DNA of 46,049 nt. Source: Flavobacterium sp. (GTDB taxonomy: Bacteria; Bacteroidota; Bacteroidia; Chitinophagales; Chitinophagaceae). Under the pieces are notes generated by a model. The model had not been told where the DNA came from and searched no databases. It worked only from the letters and a program-made list of their open reading frames with translations. The DNA lies in assembly GCA_030053925.1 (NCBI GenBank), contig JASGCX010000026.1, positions 1-46,049 of the forward strand. The letters run 5' to 3'. Positions within the stretch are counted from its first letter, which is position 1, and each line of letters starts with the position of its first letter. This document shows positions 25,427 through 34,322 of the stretch, in pieces. The translations under genes and the position numbers were made by a program.

Positions 25427-26260
25427 TTACTTTTTCTCTACCACTTTGCCCATAGGAAAAGTAATACCCAAATTCAATATCCATTCGTAAGTGCCAAAAC
25501 TGTGGCTTACAGTGCCTTTGTAAATGCCTAAACCGCTATAGCTAGCATAGTCTAGCTTGTTGCAATATTCTAAAAACACGGTTTTAAAAAAAGTGGCTTT
25601 TATGGTACCTTCAACACCAATGTTCCAACCACCAAGCTGAAAATGGGGATCGTTTTTTTTGCTACCACCTAGTGTGCTAAACGAGTTTTCTACATGTGGA
25701 ATAACCGGGCCAATACCTGCTTTGCCCAAAGCATCTACTTTAAAATTGCCATTTTTACACTCGTACAAGCCCCAGCGTTTTACTATGTTAAACAGTAAAA
25801 AATTAGCACCATTATTTAAGTAGTAGAAATAACCATTTGACTCTGTAAATGATACCAAACTATCTACCGGCCTATTGTTTAATTTGCCTACAATGCGAGC
25901 ATTTTGGTTGGCTACAATAAACTTGGTATGGTCAAAATTAATTTCAAAACCTAAACCCTTTTTTTTGTTAAAAAAATAACCAATGCGGTAGCTGTATTGT
26001 GGTATAGAAATGGGGGTTTTAAAAAGATTGCCTTCATCCCATCCTGGATGGTCGTGGCCTGCAATGTTTACAAATTTATAGTCGTTGCCAAGTTCTGGCT
26101 GTTTTACTTTGATGTTGCTTTTAGTGTACCATTCTTTATTGTAGCCCCAGCTAAAATAGAACTCGCCTTTACGTTCTTTTTTTTTGCTTTGCGCCTGTAG
26201 CCCATTTGCACAAATACTTACCAATACTACTGCTACAATGGCTTTTAAAAATACCTTCAT
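25427..26260 (-). CDS. Outer-membrane beta-barrel protein
   Basis: A 277-residue exported protein. A signal peptide (LKAIVAVVLVSICANGLQAQ) is followed by a short basic linker and alternating hydrophobic strands with aromatic edges, ending in a WILNLGITFPMGK strand, typical of small outer-membrane barrels. No ligand motif is visible. I chose the ATG at 26260 because it gives a normal signal peptide and because a -7 box at 26293-26300 would leave the longer ATG (26311) outside the transcript. Confidence 0.7.
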   Translation of the reverse strand: MKVFLKAIVAVVLVSICANGLQAQSKKKERKGEFYFSWGYNKEWYTKSNIKVKQPELGNDYKFVNIAGHDHPGWDEGNLFKTPISIPQYSYRIGYFFNKKKGLGFEINFDHTKFIVANQNARIVGKLNNRPVDSLVSFTESNGYFYYLNNGANFLLFNIVKRWGLYECKNGNFKVDALGKAGIGPVIPHVENSFSTLGGSKKNDPHFQLGGWNIGVEGTIKATFFKTVFLEYCNKLDYASYSGLGIYKGTVSHSFGTYEWILNLGITFPMGKVVEKK

Positions 26261-26292
26261 TACTGTAAAAATTTGCTTAAAAAATTTGTTAG

Positions 26293-26300
26293 CAAAGATA
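26293..26300 (-). promoter_or_regulatory. -7 box upstream of the outer-membrane protein gene
   Basis: On the minus strand TATCTTTG matches TAnnTTTG exactly, 33 bases before the start codon at 26260. Confidence 0.6.
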
Positions 26301-26363
26301 GTAGCTAGCACTATGCAACCTTTGCTACATTGTTAATAGCTTTACTTACTACTTAAACGCCTT

Positions 26364-27095
26364 ATGAAAGCATTAGAAAGAATTATTCCCGCCAAAGAAA
26401 GTGTGTATTTAGATGGCCCAAAACCACGCATGTACGAGCTAGGTTTTGCATGGCAAATATTTACAGAATTTATACGTGGCTTTAGAACACTGCACTTTGT
26501 AGGCCCTTGTATTACTGTATTTGGCAGTGCTAGGTTTAATAAAAACCATGCTTACTACAAAGCGGCCGAAATGTTTGGTAAACGCATAGCGCAACTTGGC
26601 TTTACTACCATAACAGGTGGCGGCCCAGGTACTATGGAAGCCGCAAATAAAGGTGCTTTTGAAAATGGTGGCACATCGGTAGGCTGCAATATTAAGCTAC
26701 CATTTGAGCAAAAGCCCAACCCTTATGTACACAAAAGCATTACGTTTAACTATTTTTTTGTTAGAAAAGTGCTGTTAGTAAAATACTCTTACGCTTTTAT
26801 AATTATGCCCGGCGGTTTTGGCACTATGGATGAATTTTTTGAAACTCTCACCTTAGTACAAACTAGAACTATTACCAATTTTCCTATTGTGCTTTTTGGT
26901 AAAACTTATTACCAACCATTAATGGATTATATGAAGCTAATGAGTGACCAAGGCACCATCAACCCAGAAGATTTGGATCTTTTACTACTTACAGACAACT
27001 TTGACGAGGCAATAACTCACATTTCAACCTATGTAAATACACATTTTAAAATAAAGCCCCGCAAGCTACTTTGGTGGCTTTTAGAAAAAAGGTAA
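26364..27095 (+). CDS. LOG-family protein (cytokinin riboside monophosphate phosphoribohydrolase-like)
   Basis: A 243-residue Rossmann-type protein of the TIGR00730/LOG family, often misnamed lysine decarboxylase. The signature ITGGGPGTMEAANKGA lies near residue 82 and PGGFGTMDEFFETLT near residue 148. LOG enzymes cleave ribose 5-phosphate from nucleoside monophosphates. The N-terminal 50 residues before the FGSAR strand form an extension. It is divergent from the outer-membrane gene and followed by a clear terminator (27183-27207). Confidence 0.88.
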   Translation: MKALERIIPAKESVYLDGPKPRMYELGFAWQIFTEFIRGFRTLHFVGPCITVFGSARFNKNHAYYKAAEMFGKRIAQLGFTTITGGGPGTMEAANKGAFENGGTSVGCNIKLPFEQKPNPYVHKSITFNYFFVRKVLLVKYSYAFIIMPGGFGTMDEFFETLTLVQTRTITNFPIVLFGKTYYQPLMDYMKLMSDQGTINPEDLDLLLLTDNFDEAITHISTYVNTHFKIKPRKLLWWLLEKR

Positions 27096-27409
27096 AAAAT
27101 GTTTTTTTAGTGCAGCAGATAGTCTACTTTCATAGTCTAGTTGTTATCTTTTCAATAGGGGTATTTAAAAGATGCATGTTTTCAAAGCACACTTTACGTG
27201 TGCTTTGTTGTTTAATAATCATTACTTTTTTTAGGTGTAAATACTGCTAGTAGAGTTGATTTTGCTGCATTTCGGGCTATGTTTTGTTAAATACCCATTA
27301 TCATTTGCTGTTTTTACAACTTTTTTTATTGGTACAATATTTTAATTGTACAAAAAACAGGTACTTTTAAACAGGTAAAATTTTAAAACAAGTATTTAAA
27401 CCGTACCGT
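27096..27409. other. Gap between LOG gene and ssb
   Basis: Besides the terminator (27183-27207) it holds an AT-rich stretch with a small palindrome, GTACAAT (27332-27338) with ATTGTAC (27345-27351). This lies 59 bases before ssb and could be an operator or a chance inverted repeat. No clear -33/-7 pair was found and no gene is seen. Confidence 0.4.
27183..27207. terminator. Terminator after the LOG-family gene
   Basis: CAAAGCACAC pairs with GTGTGCTTTG around a 5-base loop (10-bp perfect stem), followed by TTGTTT. Confidence 0.75.
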
Positions 27410-27832
27410 ATGAGAGGCATTAATAAAGTAACATTGATGGGCAATTTGGGCAAAGACCCAGAAATGACGTATCTAGAAGGCAATATTGGTGTAGCAAAAT
27501 TTACACTAGCCACAACCGAAACTTATAAAGACCGCAGTGGAAAATCTATTTCTCAAACCGAATGGCACAGAGTGGTTTTGTGGCGTGGCTTGGCCGAATT
27601 AGCCCAAAAATTTTTACACAAAGGCAGTTTAATTTTTTTAGAAGGTCGCCTATGCACACGCTCTTGGGAAGATAAAGACGGCAACAAAAAATTTGCCACA
27701 GAAATTGTTGGCGATAATTTAATTATGCTAGATAAAAAAACTGATGGCGCCTGGCATGGTGAGGGTTTAGACAACTTTGACGGCAACAATATCCCACCAT
27801 TTGCAGACCCAAGCGATAGCTTGCCATTTTAG
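27410..27832 (+). CDS. ssb: Single-stranded DNA-binding protein
   Basis: A 140-residue SSB. The OB-fold starts INKVTLMGNLGKDPE and contains the typical TEWHRVVLW strand near residue 50 and GSLIFLEGRL near 76. The linker is glycine/aspartate-rich and the C-terminal acidic tip ends DSLPF, the docking site for partner proteins. Placement directly before gldE and gldD is a conserved Bacteroidota arrangement. The ATG at 27410 gives the conserved first residues. Confidence 0.95.
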   Translation: MRGINKVTLMGNLGKDPEMTYLEGNIGVAKFTLATTETYKDRSGKSISQTEWHRVVLWRGLAELAQKFLHKGSLIFLEGRLCTRSWEDKDGNKKFATEIVGDNLIMLDKKTDGAWHGEGLDNFDGNNIPPFADPSDSLPF

Positions 27833-27932
27833 AAATACCATCTGTATAACATTTACAAATATTTTTGCAATAAGTATTAACGCACTAGTGCAGCAAATAA
27901 GCTACTTTTAGTGTTATTGTTTAACTAAACCA

Positions 27933-29285
27933 TTGGCTTTGGATTATCATCCCTCGGTACTACAATTTCTTGCTTCACCTTTAGCAACCATTGCCGCTAT
28001 AAATATGCAAGGCACTACAGTATTAATTATCCTATTACTGAGTTTATTGTTCTTTTCTTTTGTACTAAGCGGTGCCGAAGTTGCCTTTTTTTCACTCACT
28101 TACAAAGACATTAACCTGCTAAAAACCAAGCAGCAAGGGGCTTACAAGCGTATTATTGATTTACTAGAGCATCCTAAAATTTTACTTGGCTGCTTGCTAA
28201 TAGCTAATAGTTTTATCAATATTGCTATCATTGTTATCTCAAACATTTTAATTGGCGATGCTTTCAATTTCGAGAAAATAAATGCCGTTTGGCTCGAATT
28301 TTTAATTAAGGTATTGGCTGTAACATTTCTACTATTATTATTTGGTGAAGTGATGCCTAAAGTACTCGCTACGCAAAACAATATTCGCTTTGCAAAAGAA
28401 GCTGGTCCCTTTGTAGAAATTGTATTTTATATCTGCAAAAGAATGAGCACTTGGCTAGTAATTTATAGCGATGCCATAGAGAAAAAATTAACCAACAATG
28501 TAAGCGCATATAATTTAGAAGAACTAAACCATGCCATAGATATTACCGCAAGTACCGATGCATCAATTAAAGAGAAAAGCATTTTAAAAGGCATCATTAA
28601 GTTTGGCAACATTACCGTGAAACAGATAATGAAAACACGGGTTGATGTAAGCGGTATTGATAAAGAAACATCATTTACCAAACTACTACAACTCGCTGGC
28701 GAACTGCATTACAGCCGATTACCAGTGTATGAAGAAGACTTAGATAAAGTAGTAGGTATGATGCATACCAAAGACCTAATTCCACACCTTGATAAAGCAG
28801 ATGATTTTAATTGGCACCAACTTATTCGTCAACCATTTTTTGTACACGAACAAAAAATGATTGAAGATTTATTGAAAGAGTTTCAAGCTAAACGTACCCA
28901 CTTTGCAATAGTTGTAGATGAATTTGGCGGCACAAGTGGCATTGTAACACTAGAAGATATTTTGGAAGAAGTAATAGGCGATATTAAAGATGAATTTGAC
29001 GAAGAAGAAACTGACTTTAAAAAGCTAGACGACTACAACTACATATTTGAAGGCCGCACCATGATAAATGATGTGTGCAAAGCCATGGACTTAAATGTAG
29101 ACACTTTTGATGCCATAAAAGGCGAAAGCGATTCGCTTGCAGGATTGGTATTAGAACTTGCTGGCGAAATACCAACCGCCTTACAAATAGTGCCTTGTGG
29201 CGATTTTGAGTTTACCGTTTTAGAAGTTGTAAAAAATCGCATTCAAAAAATTAAAGCCACTATTAAACCAGAACTTAGTGAGTAG
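27933..29285 (+). CDS. gldE: Gliding motility-associated protein GldE (CNNM/CBS family)
   Basis: A roughly 450-residue inner-membrane protein related to CorC/HlyC proteins. A CNNM domain with four hydrophobic segments (about 25-210) is followed by a CBS pair, where VVDEFGGTSGIVTLEDILEE lies near residue 328, and a C-terminal transporter-associated domain. It is assigned GldE rather than a general CNNM protein because of its position between ssb and gldD. In gliding relatives it supports motility, probably by helping GldD. There is no ATG at the front; TTG at 27933 or 27939 is likely, and the exact start is uncertain. Confidence 0.85.
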   Translation: MALDYHPSVLQFLASPLATIAAINMQGTTVLIILLLSLLFFSFVLSGAEVAFFSLTYKDINLLKTKQQGAYKRIIDLLEHPKILLGCLLIANSFINIAIIVISNILIGDAFNFEKINAVWLEFLIKVLAVTFLLLLFGEVMPKVLATQNNIRFAKEAGPFVEIVFYICKRMSTWLVIYSDAIEKKLTNNVSAYNLEELNHAIDITASTDASIKEKSILKGIIKFGNITVKQIMKTRVDVSGIDKETSFTKLLQLAGELHYSRLPVYEEDLDKVVGMMHTKDLIPHLDKADDFNWHQLIRQPFFVHEQKMIEDLLKEFQAKRTHFAIVVDEFGGTSGIVTLEDILEEVIGDIKDEFDEEETDFKKLDDYNYIFEGRTMINDVCKAMDLNVDTFDAIKGESDSLAGLVLELAGEIPTALQIVPCGDFEFTVLEVVKNRIQKIKATIKPELSE

Positions 29286-29311
29286 TATTGATGTAATGTA
29301 AATGATGAACT

Positions 29312-29914
29312 ATGAGTTTTAAAAAATGGACAATTATAGCAATGCTATTACCTACTTTCTACCTACTGTTAACTTGCTGTAACAGTAATTATGTAGCTAA
29401 ACCACGAGGTTATTTTAAGATAGATTTCCCCCAAAAAAAATACCAAGTATTTGATAAACCTGGCTATCCTTACACATTTGAATATCCTGTGTATGCCACG
29501 GTACTAAAGGATTCTATATTTTTTAGCGAAGCCACAGAAAACCCCTGGTGGATTAATATTGACTTTCCTCAGTTTCAGGGCCGCATGTACATTAGCTACA
29601 AACAAATTGGTAAAAACAAGTTTGATACGCTACTGAACGATGCGTTTATAATGACAAGTAAACACAGCACAAAAGCAGTATCAATAGACGACTCTTTAAT
29701 AGCCACCCCAAATGGCGTACATGGCTTATTTTTTAATGTAGGCGGTGATGTTGCAACTGCTAATCAGTTTTTTTTAACCGATACAACCAAGCATTTTTTA
29801 CGTGGCGCATTGTACTTTAATACCACACCTAATGCCGATTCTTTGGGTATTGTAAACAGTTTTTTGGTAGATGATGTACGTCATCTCATCAACACTTTTA
29901 AGTGGCGCAAATAA
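29312..29914 (+). CDS. gldD: Gliding motility lipoprotein GldD
   Basis: A 200-residue lipoprotein. The signal peptide ends in a lipobox (LLTCCN), with the likely lipidated Cys near residue 22. The mature part begins with YVAKPRGYFKIDFP, a GldD hallmark, and contains NPWWINIDFPQFQGRMYISY. GldD is needed for gliding in Flavobacterium and homologues occur in non-gliding members too, so motility of this strain does not follow. It starts 26 bases after gldE and is probably co-transcribed. Confidence 0.9.
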   Translation: MSFKKWTIIAMLLPTFYLLLTCCNSNYVAKPRGYFKIDFPQKKYQVFDKPGYPYTFEYPVYATVLKDSIFFSEATENPWWINIDFPQFQGRMYISYKQIGKNKFDTLLNDAFIMTSKHSTKAVSIDDSLIATPNGVHGLFFNVGGDVATANQFFLTDTTKHFLRGALYFNTTPNADSLGIVNSFLVDDVRHLINTFKWRK

Positions 29915-30123
29915 TCAAATACCTAGCCCCTCTACCATAGCGCTAACCTTGTAAACTTTATGCTGCAAGTCTTTAAACTTTTAAGAGCAAGCCAAATACC
30001 AATCCACACATTTAGCACTTTAAGAATAGTGTTTAAAGCAGCGAAAAAAGGGTTCAATGCAATTACATAAAAAAGGGTTAATGCAGGGGTTGTTTCCTAA
30101 AATTAGTAGCTAAATTGCACAAC
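29915..30123. other. Gap with a protein-like minus-strand frame and a short direct repeat
   Basis: A 54-codon minus-strand frame (29932-30096) without a start reads hydrophobic, with LKVLNVWIGIWLALKSLK, and may be a relic or chance. Two near copies of AAAAAAGGGTT-AATGCA lie at about 30042-30086 before the AlbA_2 gene. No promoter was recognised. Confidence 0.35.
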
Positions 30124-31320
30124 ATGATAACAGAACAAAAGGTAAAAGCGTTATTAGCAGATATGGAAAGCGATTTAATAGAAAGAACCATTTCTATTAA
30201 AGAAAACAAATTGGGACCAGCAGTATGTGCCTTGTCTAATGATTTCCCCAATCATAAACAGCCTGGCTATATTTTATTAGGTGTAAATGACGATGGAAAG
30301 ATAGCTGGAATGAAATGGACAGACGATGAATTACAGGCAATTGGAAATGTAAAAAGTAACGGAAATGTTCTACCACAACCTTCTTTAGTTGTTAGCCCAA
30401 TATTCAAATTTCCTGATGGAGATGTAGTAGCAATAACAGTAACACCCTCAACTTATCCGCCAGTGAGATATGATGGTAGATGTTGGATAAGAATTGGACC
30501 AAGGAGGGATAAAGCAACTGTTGAAGAAGAAAAAATATTAACAGAAAGAAGATCATCTTATGCAAAAACCTACGATTTAGTGCCTGCATTAGGTGCCAAG
30601 TTAGATGACTTAGCCATTGAATATTTTAAGTCTGGCTATTTACCCTCTGCAATTGACAAGGAAACGCTAAGAGAAAATGGTAGAAGCATAGAGCAACAAC
30701 TAGCATCTCTTAGGTTTTTTGATACAAGAGAGCAATGCCCCACTAATGCGGGCATTTTAATCTTTGGTTTAAACCCCGAGTTTTACTTGCCTGGTGCTTA
30801 CATTCAGTATGTTAAATTTAAAGAAGAAGAAATGAATAGCGATGTAGACTATGAGAAGAAGTTTTCAGGCGCTTTAATTACAGAACTAAATTCAATTGAT
30901 GATTTCATTAAGAATAATATTATCAAAGAACGTCCTGTCAAAAAGAATTCATTTCAAGAAGAAACTATTTGTAATTATCCATTTTGGGCGTTAAGAGAGT
31001 TATTAATGAATGCCATTATGCATAGAAATTACGAATCTAATTCGCCAATTTACATCTATGAATTTTCAAATAGAATTGAGATATTAAATTCTGGTGGTTT
31101 ATATGGTGATGTTAATGCACAAAATTTTCCTAATGCTAGTGATTACAGAAACGTTGTAATTGCCGAAGCTTTGAAAACTTTAGGTTACGTAAATAGGTTT
31201 AATTATGGCGTAAAACGTGCAATTGATGAGTTGGTTAAAAATGAAAACGGTATGCCAGATTTTGATTTATCATTAGGTACTAAATTCAAAGTTTCAATTC
31301 CAATTAATAAAAACTGGTAA
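30124..31320 (+). CDS. AlbA_2 (Schlafen-type) DNA-binding protein with GHKL-like C-terminus
   Basis: A 398-residue protein. The N-terminal part (about 10-140) is an AlbA_2/Schlafen-like domain: ERTISIKENKLGPAVCALSN, then YILLGVNDDGKIAGM and the VRYDGRCWIRIGPRRDKA block. The C-terminal part (about 260-395) shows GHKL ATPase-like marks: ALRELLMNAIMHRNYE (N box) and RIEILNSGGLYG (G1-like). This arrangement is known in transcription regulators and RecG-like helicase-related proteins and in several defence genes. ATG at 30124 is preferred to TTG at 30115. A ParA-like gene follows after one base, so the two form an operon with a joint function. Confidence 0.8.
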   Translation: MITEQKVKALLADMESDLIERTISIKENKLGPAVCALSNDFPNHKQPGYILLGVNDDGKIAGMKWTDDELQAIGNVKSNGNVLPQPSLVVSPIFKFPDGDVVAITVTPSTYPPVRYDGRCWIRIGPRRDKATVEEEKILTERRSSYAKTYDLVPALGAKLDDLAIEYFKSGYLPSAIDKETLRENGRSIEQQLASLRFFDTREQCPTNAGILIFGLNPEFYLPGAYIQYVKFKEEEMNSDVDYEKKFSGALITELNSIDDFIKNNIIKERPVKKNSFQEETICNYPFWALRELLMNAIMHRNYESNSPIYIYEFSNRIEILNSGGLYGDVNAQNFPNASDYRNVVIAEALKTLGYVNRFNYGVKRAIDELVKNENGMPDFDLSLGTKFKVSIPINKNW

Positions 31321-31321
31321 A

Positions 31322-32293
31322 ATGAAGTCTATAATATTTTTTAATAATAAAGGTGGAGTGGGAAAAACTACCACAGTTTACCACGCTGCTTGGATGCTTT
31401 CTGAGTTAGGTATAAAAACAATTGCGGTAGATTTAGATCCCCAGTCGAATTTAACATCAATGTTTTTGACAACTGAACGACTTGAACAAATTTATGAGAA
31501 TAATTTACCAATAACAATACTTGATTCAATCAATCCAGTTGTTTCGGGTGACCCCTACCAACCAGTACATATTGAAAATATAAATGAAAATCTAGGTTTG
31601 ATTTTAGGCAACTTATCACTTTCGGTATTTGAAGATAAATTAAGTGACGCATGGTTAAGATGTTTGGATGGCGATAGTTATTCATTTAGGCTAACATGTA
31701 TTTTTAATACAATTTTTATTGATGCTGCAAGTAAATTCAATGCAGAAATTTTATTGATTGATGTTGGGCCAAACCTTGGTGCAATTAACAGAGCTGTTAC
31801 TATAAGTTCTGATTATATTATTATGCCAGTAGCATCCGACTTATTTTCACTACAAGGTATAAAAAACTTAGGTCAAACATTAAGGAAATGGAAAAAAGAC
31901 TGGCACCAACGCCTAGAACAAAAACCAGCAAAAGTTTCTTTTGAAATTTCATCAAAAGAATCTAAACCTGTAGGCTACATCGTTATGCAATATTCAGCAA
32001 AAGATAGTAGACCAGTAAAATCGTACTTGCGATGGGCGAATCGAATTCCTTCGGTATTTGCTGAATTTGTATTAAGTACTCAATCTGAAGTAAAAAGCGT
32101 TGAAGAAGATAGTAATTGCATCTCACTTTTAAAACATTACAGAAGCCTAGCACCAATGTCAATGGAATCGCATAGGCCCATTTTTTTATTAAAACCTTCC
32201 GATGGCGCAATTGGTGCGCATTCCTATGCCGTACAAAAAAGCTATGAGGAATTTGAAAACTTAACCAAACAAATGCTATTAAGGTGTAAATAA
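31322..32293 (+). CDS. ParA/MinD-like ATPase
   Basis: A 323-residue deviant-Walker ATPase. The P-loop NNKGGVGKTTTV is at residues 8-19 and carries the signature lysine of ParA. The switch regions appear as DLDPQSNLT near residue 38 and LIDVGPNLGAINRAVT near residue 143. Usual ParA proteins partition plasmids or chromosomes with a ParB; no ParB is near. Here the partner is the AlbA_2/GHKL protein one base upstream, suggesting a different role such as sensing or membrane/DNA positioning in a defence module. The frame stays open for 63 codons after the stop, which is noted separately. Confidence 0.8.
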   Translation: MKSIIFFNNKGGVGKTTTVYHAAWMLSELGIKTIAVDLDPQSNLTSMFLTTERLEQIYENNLPITILDSINPVVSGDPYQPVHIENINENLGLILGNLSLSVFEDKLSDAWLRCLDGDSYSFRLTCIFNTIFIDAASKFNAEILLIDVGPNLGAINRAVTISSDYIIMPVASDLFSLQGIKNLGQTLRKWKKDWHQRLEQKPAKVSFEISSKESKPVGYIVMQYSAKDSRPVKSYLRWANRIPSVFAEFVLSTQSEVKSVEEDSNCISLLKHYRSLAPMSMESHRPIFLLKPSDGAIGAHSYAVQKSYEEFENLTKQMLLRCK

Positions 32294-32485
32294 TTCACAC
32301 ATAAGAAACCACACAGAAAGCACAACAACCTCAATATTTCAAAGCATGAAAGTACATCAATTGATAAGGTAAAAATTAATTTGCAAGCGGCAAGCCAAAA
32401 CCAAGATGCTATTAACAAAACCATACAAACCAACACAGCAAAGCACTATGCGTTTTTAAAACAACTTGGGCCGCCGCTTATTTAA
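32294..32485 (+). other. Open frame in register with the ParA gene beyond its stop
   Basis: After the ParA TAA (32291-32293) the same frame is open for 63 codons to a TAA at 32483. It reads lysine-, asparagine- and glutamine-rich, ending NTAKHYAFLKQLGPPLI. No internal good start is seen. It could be a readthrough extension, a relic of a longer gene, or chance. It overlaps the end of a minus-strand orphan frame by 8 bases. Confidence 0.3.
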
Positions 32486-32666
32486 AATAGTCTATTAGGT
32501 TAATGCCCAAAATAAAGTATTGCAATTTGCGGTTAACTTCCAGCTTGTTACTACCGCTAAGTAGTGCATCAACATTGCACTTAACAAGCAAGCAATTTGT
32601 ACCAATGGCATCCCACAAATCTTTTGCAACTCCTTTTAATGTATCGCTTATTTTTGCGGCATTACC
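32478..32666 (-). pseudogene. Orphan C-terminal protein fragment
   Basis: A 62-codon minus-strand frame with natural composition (AKISDTLKGVAKDLWDAIG near the front, KLQYFILGINLIDYFK at the end). No start codon exists and a stop closes it on the 5' side. No family was recognised. It looks like the tail of a lost gene just before lpxC and convergent with the AlbA_2/ParA pair. Confidence 0.4.
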
Positions 32667-32718
32667 TTAAATGGGTGGGGCAACTTGTACCCAACTTGTT
32701 TAACAAACAATACGTAGA

Positions 32719-34125
32719 ATGGATATAAATTTTAACCCCGATAAGCAGCATACGCTGGGCAATGCTATTAGCATTAGCGGTACTGGCTTGCACACAGGTA
32801 TTTTGGTAGATATGACGTTAAAGCCCGCTAATCCTGGCTTTGGTACACAGTTTCAGCGCATCGATTTGCCACAGCAGCCTATTATAAAGGCAGACTGCGA
32901 CCTAGTTACCGATACTAGCCGAGGCACTACCCTACAAGTAGGCGATGCCAAGGTATGCACCGTAGAACACGTACTAGCAGCCCTTGTGGGTATGGGCGTA
33001 GATAATGTATTGATAGAACTAAACGGCCCAGAAATACCTATTATAGATGGCAGTTCGCAGCCATTTATAGAGCTAATAGACAAGGCAGGTGTAATAGAGC
33101 AAGAGGCTGCTAAAGCTTGGTACAGCCTAGACGAAAACATATACCACTACGACGAAGCTAAACGCGTAGAAATGGTGGCTTTGCCATCGGTTGATTATCA
33201 AATTACCACTTTGATAGATTTTAATAGCCCCGTACTTGGTACACAGCACGCAGGCCTTAAAACCATGAAAGATTTTACCAGCGAAATAGCCCCGTGCCGC
33301 ACATTCTGCTTTTTACACGAACTAGAAGCCTTACTAGACAACGACTTGATAAAAGGTGGCGACATTAACAACGCTATTGTAGTGGTAGATAAACAAATAT
33401 CTGACGAGGAAATGACCCGCCTAGCAAAAGTGTTTAAGCGAGATAAGATAGAAGTAAAAACCGAGGGCTACTTAAACAACTTAGAACTGCGCTTTCCTAA
33501 CGAGCCAGCTAGGCACAAACTACTAGACGTAGTGGGCGACCTTGCCCTAATAGGCTACCCTATAAAAGCTAGAATAATAGCCAACCGCCCAGGCCATAGC
33601 ACCAATGTAGAGTTTGCACGTAAAATAAAACAGTACATACGCAAGAATAAACAACTTAAAGATGTACCTGTGTACAACCCTAACCTGCCACCAGTGTTTA
33701 ACCTAGAAAAGATAGAAAAAACATTGCCACACAGGTACCCATTTTTATTAGTAGATAAAATAACCGAGCTAACTGACAAGCACATTATAGGCATTAAAAA
33801 CGTAACATTTAACGAATGGTTTTTCCAAGGCCATTTTCCTAATAACCCTGTAATGCCAGGTGTGCTGCAAATAGAAGCCCTAGCACAAACAGGCGGTATA
33901 TTGTGTATTAACTCTATGCCCCAAGGCACTTACGATACCTACTTTTTAAAAATAGATAACTGTAAGTTTAAACAAAAGGTAGTACCAGGCGATACCATGA
34001 TATTGAAAATGGAACTAGTTAGCCCCATACGAAGAGGCATCTGCGAAATGCACGGCACTGTGTATGTAAATGGCAAAGTAGCTACCGAGGCATTACTAGT
34101 AGCACAAGTGGTAAAAAGAAACTAA
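32719..34125 (+). CDS. lpxC/fabZ: Bifunctional LpxC/FabZ: UDP-3-O-acyl-GlcNAc deacetylase and hydroxyacyl-ACP dehydratase
   Basis: A 468-residue fusion. Residues 1-310 are LpxC, the committed lipid A deacetylase; VEHVLAAL near 76 and HKLLDVVGDLALIGYP near 253 hold the zinc-binding His and Asp residues, with GHST at about 291. Residues 320-468 are FabZ, with LPHRYPFLLVDK near 334, GHFPNNPVMPGVLQIEALAQ containing the catalytic His and Glu near 375. The fusion is characteristic of Bacteroidota and links lipid A and fatty acid synthesis. ATG at 32719 gives the usual N-terminus. lpxA follows 197 bases later, possibly also with its own promoter. Confidence 0.96.
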   Translation: MDINFNPDKQHTLGNAISISGTGLHTGILVDMTLKPANPGFGTQFQRIDLPQQPIIKADCDLVTDTSRGTTLQVGDAKVCTVEHVLAALVGMGVDNVLIELNGPEIPIIDGSSQPFIELIDKAGVIEQEAAKAWYSLDENIYHYDEAKRVEMVALPSVDYQITTLIDFNSPVLGTQHAGLKTMKDFTSEIAPCRTFCFLHELEALLDNDLIKGGDINNAIVVVDKQISDEEMTRLAKVFKRDKIEVKTEGYLNNLELRFPNEPARHKLLDVVGDLALIGYPIKARIIANRPGHSTNVEFARKIKQYIRKNKQLKDVPVYNPNLPPVFNLEKIEKTLPHRYPFLLVDKITELTDKHIIGIKNVTFNEWFFQGHFPNNPVMPGVLQIEALAQTGGILCINSMPQGTYDTYFLKIDNCKFKQKVVPGDTMILKMELVSPIRRGICEMHGTVYVNGKVATEALLVAQVVKRN

Positions 34126-34243
34126 TTTCGCTAAAGTTAAATTTTTACCTAAACCATTGTTTTTTAGTACAAATTTCAATTAAAAATGAACTAATATTAA
34201 ACAATTTGTAAAAGCGGGTACCAATTTGATGCAGCTAAAAAAC

Positions 34244-34251
34244 TATTTTTG
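34244..34251 (+). promoter_or_regulatory. Possible -7 box before lpxA
   Basis: TATTTTTG matches TAnnTTTG exactly. A TTTG at 34225-34228 lies 15 bases upstream, closer than the usual 18-20. The distance to the chosen lpxA start (34323) is 71 bases. Confidence 0.4.
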
Positions 34252-34322
34252 GCATCTTTTTAACTACTAAGCCACCCATCATGGAAATAGTAGTAGACAT
34301 ACCTAAACCAAAAACAAGGCGG

